Made by a program: the position numbers and the translations under genes. Shown here piece after piece: positions 5,492 to 9,002 of a stretch of DNA of 9,002 nt; the first letter of the stretch is position 1, and every line of letters begins with the position of its first letter. A model generated the notes under the pieces. It made no database searches, was not told where the DNA came from, and saw only the letters and a list, made by a program, of their open reading frames with translations. Source of the stretch: Methanomicrobiales archaeon (GTDB taxonomy: Archaea; Halobacteriota; Methanomicrobia; Methanomicrobiales; JACTUA01); NCBI GenBank assembly GCA_028678635.1, contig JAJRDC010000155.1:1-9002 (forward strand), given 5' to 3'.

Positions 5492-6928
5492 ATGGTCGTG
5501 CGAAGAAGCATTTCACCGCGGGAACAGTCCGGCGAACGGGGGAAGGCAGCGGGGGAGGGGCCGGACCTTTCCAACCTTTCGGCCTGTATCCAGGATGCCA
5601 CGGGAGCTGCACAGGCAACGGACGCGGGACCCGGGGAGCCGGCGGGCTTTGCGGACCTCATGGCAAGGCTGGAGGCGGCGCAGGAACGGCTCCCTCCCCT
5701 GTACCGGGAGCACGTGCTCATCCCCTACCGGGCTACCCTGGAACGGCTGGGAGAGGACGACTTCGAGGCGATCCTCTCCCGGGACCCTGACAGGGAGGGC
5801 GAGGCCTGTCTCCTGCTGGACATCGCCCAGGCGATCCTGCAGAACGGGGAACGGTACGAGGACCGGGCCACCGACGGGTTCCAGGAGGTGGTGAGCGACC
5901 TGTACGACGGGTTCCTCTCTGCCGAGGACCGGAAGGGGGTGAATCCCCCGGACCGGGGGGTGATCCCCCCGCTCGTCAAGTGGGGGTACCCGGAGGCCGG
6001 GCCCTACACCTGGCCGGTGGATGCCACGTCGTCCTTCGGGGTCAGGGCGGCCATCGTGAACCTGCCGCCGGCCAACGCCCGGGCCGGTATCCTGGCCTGG
6101 GCGGCCCTGGCCCACGAGACGGCGGGGCACGATATCATCCACGCCGACGAAGGCCTCGCCGAAGAGATGGCCGGAAAGGTCTGGGAGGCGCTCACGAAGG
6201 CAAAGCTGGGGAAGGTCCTCCCGGATTACTGGTCCGCCCGGATCGACGAGACCGCTTCCGATGTGCTGGGGATCCTGAACATGGGGCCGGCAGCAGGGAT
6301 CGGCCTCGTCGGCTACTTCCGGGCGCTGCGGGCAGCATGGGGAGGGGATCCCGTCCTCTCCGGCGAGGGGCATCTCTCGGATCCCCACCCGGCCGACCTG
6401 CTCCGGGCGTACCTGGCGGCGGCAGTCGTCCGGCGGCTCTCCTTCTCAGGAGCCGCTCGGTGGGCCGCGGCCATCGAGCGTGAGGCGGACCGGGACCTGA
6501 CCACCATCCGGCTGGGCTCCACCGTGATCCCCCCCGGGGATGCGAAGCGGTCGGCGGATATCGTGGCAGAGGTCCTGTCCCGGACCAAGATGGAACAGCT
6601 GGAGCTGCGGGCCCTGGGCCACATCCAGGACTGGCGGGACAGCGACGAACGGATTACCGCAAAGCTGCGTACCCTCCTCAGGGAGGAGGGGACGCTCCCC
6701 ACCCGGTATGCAAAGGGGATCTATGCCGCCCATGTGGTGGCGGCTGCGGTCACCGTGTCGGTGGCGAAGGGTGCGGATCTCCCGCGGACCTTTGACCGGA
6801 TGCTCGGGATGCTGAAGGTGATGCACGACCGGAACCCGTCATGGGGACCGCTGTACGTGGCCCACCCGGGGAACCTGTCGGCGGTCTTTCCCCTCTCGCT
6901 TCCGGCGCAGGTGCCGGATTGGGCGTGA
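5492..6928 (+). CDS. Uncharacterised protein with HEXXGH and EExx[AS]D motifs, candidate zinc metallopeptidase
   Basis: I do not recognise this 478-residue protein as a named family. The N-terminal 50 residues are low-complexity, with no signal peptide or membrane helix, so it is likely cytoplasmic. At 208-213 it has HETAGH, followed by H217, and forty residues on, DETASD (252-257). HEXXGH plus [ED]-E-x-x-[AS]-[ED] is the zinc-site pair of dipeptidyl-peptidase III (family M49), predicting ligands H208, H213 and E253 with E209 as catalytic base. A DPHPxxxxR segment (297-305) resembles the HP...R motif found after the zinc site in several other metallopeptidases. M49 enzymes are usually 650-740 residues, so this would be a compact or distant form; the rest shows no M49 similarity I can identify. 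Helix-rich flanks (55-140, 320-440) have unknown roles. The coding frame is well supported by composition and its good ribosome-binding site. Peptidase activity is inferred from motifs only. Confidence 0.85.
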   Translation: MVVRRSISPREQSGERGKAAGEGPDLSNLSACIQDATGAAQATDAGPGEPAGFADLMARLEAAQERLPPLYREHVLIPYRATLERLGEDDFEAILSRDPDREGEACLLLDIAQAILQNGERYEDRATDGFQEVVSDLYDGFLSAEDRKGVNPPDRGVIPPLVKWGYPEAGPYTWPVDATSSFGVRAAIVNLPPANARAGILAWAALAHETAGHDIIHADEGLAEEMAGKVWEALTKAKLGKVLPDYWSARIDETASDVLGILNMGPAAGIGLVGYFRALRAAWGGDPVLSGEGHLSDPHPADLLRAYLAAAVVRRLSFSGAARWAAAIEREADRDLTTIRLGSTVIPPGDAKRSADIVAEVLSRTKMEQLELRALGHIQDWRDSDERITAKLRTLLREEGTLPTRYAKGIYAAHVVAAAVTVSVAKGADLPRTFDRMLGMLKVMHDRNPSWGPLYVAHPGNLSAVFPLSLPAQVPDWA

Positions 6929-6940
6929 CAGGGACCACCT

Positions 6941-6987
6941 CTCATTTCCTCACTTTTTCCATCATCCTTATCTCCTCCCTTCTGCCA
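6941..6987 (+). terminator. Pyrimidine-rich tract, probable archaeal terminator
   Basis: Just past the stop of the HEXXGH gene there is a long T/C-rich run including T5 at 6954-6958 and further T-containing clusters up to 6987. Archaeal RNA polymerase commonly stops at such T-rich tracts without a hairpin. A CCTTATC within it (6966-6972) could alternatively serve as a TATA-like element for the next gene. Confidence 0.45.
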
Positions 6988-7021
6988 CCCACTGGCCAGA
7001 GCGTTCTCCCGGCGGTGCCCG

Positions 7022-7029
7022 GGAGGGGA
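7022..7029 (+). promoter_or_regulatory. Ribosome-binding site of the CstB-like gene
   Basis: GGAGGGGA ends 10 bases before ATG 7040 and supports that start codon. Confidence 0.6.
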
Positions 7030-7039
7030 CGGGAACTCC

Positions 7040-8404
7040 ATGATCCTTGAGCGGATTACGTCAGAAGGTATCGCCCACCATTCCTACCTGGTGGGATCGG
7101 GCAGGGAGGCGGTGGTCATCGACCCCCGGCGGGATATCGGCGTGTACCTGGAGATGGCGGGCCGAAACGATCTGTGGATCACCCACGTCTTCGAGACGCA
7201 CCGGAACGAGGATTACCTGATCGGGTCGCTGGAACTGGCGGGGGCCACCGGGGCCGCGATCCACCATGGGAGTGCCCTCCCCTTCACGTACGGGGAGCCG
7301 GTCCGTGAAGGGGACCGGTTCCGGGTCGGGTCCCTGGAGCTCCGGGTGCTGGAGACCCCCGGCCACACCGAGGAGTCCATCTCCCTTGCCCTCTCGGAGG
7401 CAGAATCCCCCACAAGGGTGCTGGCCGTCTTCACCGGCGACGTCCTCTTTGCTGGTACCACGGGCAGAACCGATTTCTTCCCGGGCCGGGAGGAGGAGAT
7501 GGCAGGGAAGCTCCACGATTCCCTGCATCGGAAGATAGTGCCGCTGGGTGACGAAGTGATCCTCTGTCCTGCTCACGGATCCGGCTCGATCTGCGGCGCG
7601 AATATCGCGGACCGGGACCTCTCCACCCTGGGATACGAGCGGGCGGTGAACCCCCAGCTCCGTTTGGACCGGAAGGCCTTCATCGCGTACAAGGTGGCAG
7701 AGAAGCACCACACCCCTGCCTACTTCAGGCAGATGGAGCGGTGCAACCTGAAAGGGCCGCCGCCCCTTCCCCGGCACCGGTGGCTCGAGCCCCTCGCGGT
7801 GAGCCGGCTGAAGCAGCTGGCCGCGGACGGCGCCTGGCTCCTGGACATCCGGCTCCCCACCTCCTTTGCCGGGGGTCACATCCCGGGCTCCATGAACCTC
7901 TGGCGGGAGGGTGTTTCGGACTTTGCCGGCTACTTCCTCACCTATGATCGACCCCTCGTGATCATCGATGATTTCAACCTAACGCTGGAGCCCGTGCACC
8001 GCCAGCTGCTCAGGCTTGGCTTTGACCGGGTGGAGGGGTACCTGGCCGGGGGATTCTTTGCATGGGCAAGGGCAGGCGAGGCGCTCCGGCGTTCCGGGAC
8101 GCTGTCGGTGCAGGAACTGAAGGATCGGCTCAACGATCCGTCCGTGTACCTGCTGGACGTGAGGGACCCTTCGCACTACGACAGGTTCGGACATCTCCCG
8201 GGCGCCCATAACGTCTACGTCAGCGAACTTCCATCTGTGATCCCCACCATTCCCCGGGATAAGGAGGTTATCACCTTCTGTGATGCCGGCTACAAGTCGT
8301 CCATCGCAGCGAGCCTGCTCCTCAGGGAGGGGTTCGGGAAGGTCTCGACGGTTCTCGGTTCCATGCAGGCCTGGCGGGCGGCGGGGTTCCCGGTGGAGCG
8401 ATAG
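7040..8404 (+). CDS. CstB-like MBL-fold persulfide dioxygenase/rhodanese protein
   Basis: This 454-residue protein has three domains: metallo-beta-lactamase (about 1-235), a first rhodanese domain (about 250-348) and a second (about 353-452). The layout and length match CstB of Staphylococcus aureus, which oxidises persulfides with Fe(II) and transfers the sulfur, giving thiosulfate. The MBL domain keeps H54 (ETHRNEDY), H109 (TPGHT) and D134 (FTGD), the three positions that bind the single iron in ETHE1-type dioxygenases, and has CPAHGSGS (176-183). Two positions of the classical HxHxDH motif differ: N56 and Y59. In rhodanese 1 the catalytic cysteine position is Asp (VIIDDF, about 310), so it is a pseudo-rhodanese, as in CstB. 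Rhodanese 2 has an intact loop, C414 in FCDAGYKSS. A role in sulfane-sulfur detoxification or sulfur handling in a sulfide-rich anaerobe is inferred; oxygen as co-substrate is puzzling for a strict anaerobe. Clear ribosome-binding site before ATG 7040. Confidence 0.92.
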   Translation: MILERITSEGIAHHSYLVGSGREAVVIDPRRDIGVYLEMAGRNDLWITHVFETHRNEDYLIGSLELAGATGAAIHHGSALPFTYGEPVREGDRFRVGSLELRVLETPGHTEESISLALSEAESPTRVLAVFTGDVLFAGTTGRTDFFPGREEEMAGKLHDSLHRKIVPLGDEVILCPAHGSGSICGANIADRDLSTLGYERAVNPQLRLDRKAFIAYKVAEKHHTPAYFRQMERCNLKGPPPLPRHRWLEPLAVSRLKQLAADGAWLLDIRLPTSFAGGHIPGSMNLWREGVSDFAGYFLTYDRPLVIIDDFNLTLEPVHRQLLRLGFDRVEGYLAGGFFAWARAGEALRRSGTLSVQELKDRLNDPSVYLLDVRDPSHYDRFGHLPGAHNVYVSELPSVIPTIPRDKEVITFCDAGYKSSIAASLLLREGFGKVSTVLGSMQAWRAAGFPVER

Positions 8405-8428
8405 GGGGAACCAGGGGCCGGGCGGGGG
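8404..8428 (+). other. G-quadruplex motif at the stop codon of the CstB-like gene
   Basis: Four G-runs (8404-8408, 8414-8417, 8420-8422, 8424-8428) are separated by loops of 5, 2 and 1 bases, fitting the G3+N1-7 rule. The first run begins with the last base of the TAG stop. The motif is on the coding strand and so would be in the mRNA 3' end. GC-rich background makes chance occurrence possible. Confidence 0.5.
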
Positions 8429-8493
8429 TGCCCTGTGATCCGGGGATTCCAGCCAGATCGGTGGTTCCTATCGTCATATGGAGGAAGGCAGAC

Positions 8494-8515
8494 GGGAGGG
8501 GCGGAGCCCCCTCCC
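8494..8515. repeat. GC-rich hairpin, 9-bp stem with one bulged C
   Basis: Left arm GGGAGGGGC (8494-8502) pairs with GCCCCCTCCC (8506-8515), with one extra C and a 3-base loop. It lies 90 bases after the CstB-like gene and could be a terminator-type or processing hairpin. It aligns to the hairpin core at 5306-5324 at 16 of 22 positions by eye. Confidence 0.5.
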
Positions 8516-8527
8516 TGTCCCACTTAT

Positions 8528-8545
8528 GGGAGGCGGATTCCTCCC
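8528..8545. repeat. Small inverted repeat, 6-bp stem
   Basis: GGGAGG (8528-8533) and CCTCCC (8540-8545) flank a 6-base loop, followed by TTGGTGT. It is the second of three hairpins in series. Confidence 0.4.
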
Positions 8546-8571
8546 TTGGTGTCAGCAGGAGAGGATGATGC

Positions 8572-8591
8572 AGGGGGTCGATATACCCCCT
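8572..8591. repeat. Small inverted repeat, 7-bp stem
   Basis: AGGGGGT (8572-8578) and ACCCCCT (8585-8591) are perfect complements around a 6-base AT-containing loop. It is the third hairpin in the series and has a perfect stem. Confidence 0.4.
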
Positions 8592-8760
8592 TCATCGCCC
8601 CAACCCGAGACAGACCGGGCTCCACCCGACCGGGTTCACCCCGCTGATGGAGAGAGCCATAGGCTTATCGGGTGAGGGATGCAACCGGGGGTGGGGGCAG
8701 TATCCGATGGTTACTTGCCCGGCCAGGGGGCCGGATCAGAGGGCTGGCATGTCCAAGCCA

Positions 8761-8771
8761 TTACCTTTATC
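8761..8771 (+). promoter_or_regulatory. TATA-like box upstream of a possible small gene
   Basis: TTACCTTTATC repeats the octamer at 4284-4291 before the ferritin-VIT gene. The distance from its first T of TTTAT to the GTG at 8801 is 35 bases, against 34 bases to ATG 4320 in the ferritin-VIT case. This similarity argues for a start of transcription near 8792. Confidence 0.45.
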
Positions 8772-8800
8772 TACCCTGTCATGCTATAGCTTAGCAATGC

Positions 8801-8971
8801 GTGGTGAATGTTTTTTCGCCCCTGGTTGCCTTTATCGGTGAGCAGAGAGCCATCCTCGCACCCGCAGGTATACTGACGGTAACGAGCAAGGGCTCCGCCG
8901 CCATGTCACGAAGTACCGCATACGGCTTCACCGGCGCAGCATACGGCTACCGCTTTTTCGGGTATCAGTAA
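8801..8971 (+). CDS. Possible small protein, 56 residues, function unknown
   Basis: A frame opens at tandem GTG codons (8801, 8804) and ends at TAA 8969-8971. The predicted peptide begins VVNVFSPLVAFIGEQ and has a Gly/Tyr-rich tail with two AYG units (from GCATACGGCT at 8918-8927 and 8939-8948, a 21-base period). An internal ATG at 8903 would give a 22-residue tail only. The main support is the TATA-like box at 8761-8771 at the same distance as for the ferritin-VIT gene. There is no ribosome-binding site and no family is recognised, so this may equally be an untranslated leader or non-coding DNA. Confidence 0.22.
   Translation: MVNVFSPLVAFIGEQRAILAPAGILTVTSKGSAAMSRSTAYGFTGAAYGYRFFGYQ
8829..8836 (+). 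promoter_or_regulatory. Second CCTTTATC box
   Basis: This is the third copy of the octamer in the window, 65 bases downstream of the second. It could drive a transcript starting near 8855-8862 toward a gene beyond the right edge, or be chance, since it also lies inside the possible small gene. Confidence 0.3.
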
Positions 8972-8979
8972 CCCGACCG

Positions 8980-8997
8980 TCAGATCCTGGAATCTGA
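8980..8997. repeat. Inverted repeat at the right edge
   Basis: TCAGAT (8980-8985) and ATCTGA (8992-8997) are perfect complements around CCTGGA; outer CCGA (8973-8976) can pair with TCGG (8998-9001) if three bases bulge. It lies 9 bases after the TAA of the possible small gene. It could be a terminator hairpin or a dyad operator for a gene just outside the window. Confidence 0.4.
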
Positions 8998-9002
8998 TCG
9001 GC

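Larger units (their letters stand above)
8405..9002. other. Long spacer with hairpins, TATA-like boxes and no convincing large gene
   Basis: About 600 bases follow the CstB-like gene to the window edge. The first half is GC-rich with three hairpins in series (8494-8515, 8528-8545, 8572-8591). The second half, from about 8750, is more mixed in composition and has two CCTTTATC boxes (8764, 8829), a possible 56-codon gene and an inverted repeat at the edge. Short open frames across 8435-8841 have frame composition unlike the real genes here. The decamer AGAGAGCCAT occurs at 8651-8660 and 8844-8853, and TTATCGG(G)TGAG at 8665-8676 and 8832-8842, so two short motifs recur about 170-190 bases apart in swapped order. 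Confidence 0.5.

Noticed and set aside
5513..6388. Minus-strand frame of 291 codons opposite the HEXXGH gene
   Set aside because: Its translation is repetitive Pro/Gly/Arg/Val sequence without motifs, typical of an antisense shadow.
8620..8645. GGGTTCACCCC resembling the T-arm of a tRNA
   Set aside because: The loop is too short and no acceptor, D-arm or anticodon arm can be built around it.
8647..8841. 64-codon plus-strand frame in the terminal spacer
   Set aside because: No ribosome-binding site, Cys/Gly/Pro-rich product, and it crosses the TATA-like boxes; it is more likely a chance opening.
8905..9001. Minus-strand frame open from the right edge, ending at a TGA at 8907-8905
   Set aside because: It could be the last 32 codons of a gene entering from the right, but the short length, two nearby Cys and no recognisable C-terminus give no real support.

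Overview
The window looks like chromosomal DNA from a GC-rich methanogenic archaeon, most likely of the Methanomicrobiales. This is an inference from gene content: a PAS-rich archaeal sensor protein, 6-phospho-3-hexuloisomerase (the archaeal ribulose-monophosphate route to pentoses), an M42 aminopeptidase, a ferritin-like/VIT1 fusion and archaeal-type TATA elements (CCTTTATC). No rRNA, tRNA, insertion sequence or CRISPR array is visible.

Layout. On the minus strand, reading right to left, a tight cluster holds hxlB (4167-3568), a class I/II aminotransferase (3540-2440) and an M42 metallopeptidase (2443-1400). The last two overlap by 4 bases and the first two are 27 bases apart, so they probably form one transcript. 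A 222-base spacer full of hairpins separates them from a sensor protein (1177 to beyond the left edge) with a degenerate receiver domain followed by two PAS domains. On the plus strand, divergent from hxlB, lie a ferritin-like/VIT1 metal transporter (4320-5201), an unrecognised protein with HEXXGH metallopeptidase motifs (5492-6928), and a CstB-like protein with a metallo-beta-lactamase domain and two rhodanese domains (7040-8404). The last 600 bases hold no convincing large gene. They contain a G-quadruplex motif, three GC-rich hairpins, two TATA-like boxes, one possible 56-codon gene and a terminal inverted repeat.

How the genes may fit together. The minus-strand cluster joins pentose-phosphate supply with amino-acid and peptide turnover. 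The plus-strand genes suggest handling of redox-active metals (ferritin-VIT) and of sulfane sulfur (CstB-like), separated by a candidate protease. These plus-strand genes have sizeable spacers, so co-transcription is not shown. The most unusual items are the compact HEXXGH protein, which carries both zinc-site motifs of dipeptidyl-peptidase III (M49) in a 478-residue chain; the receiver domain whose phosphoacceptor aspartate is an arginine; and a GC-rich hairpin motif that recurs in three separate spacers.
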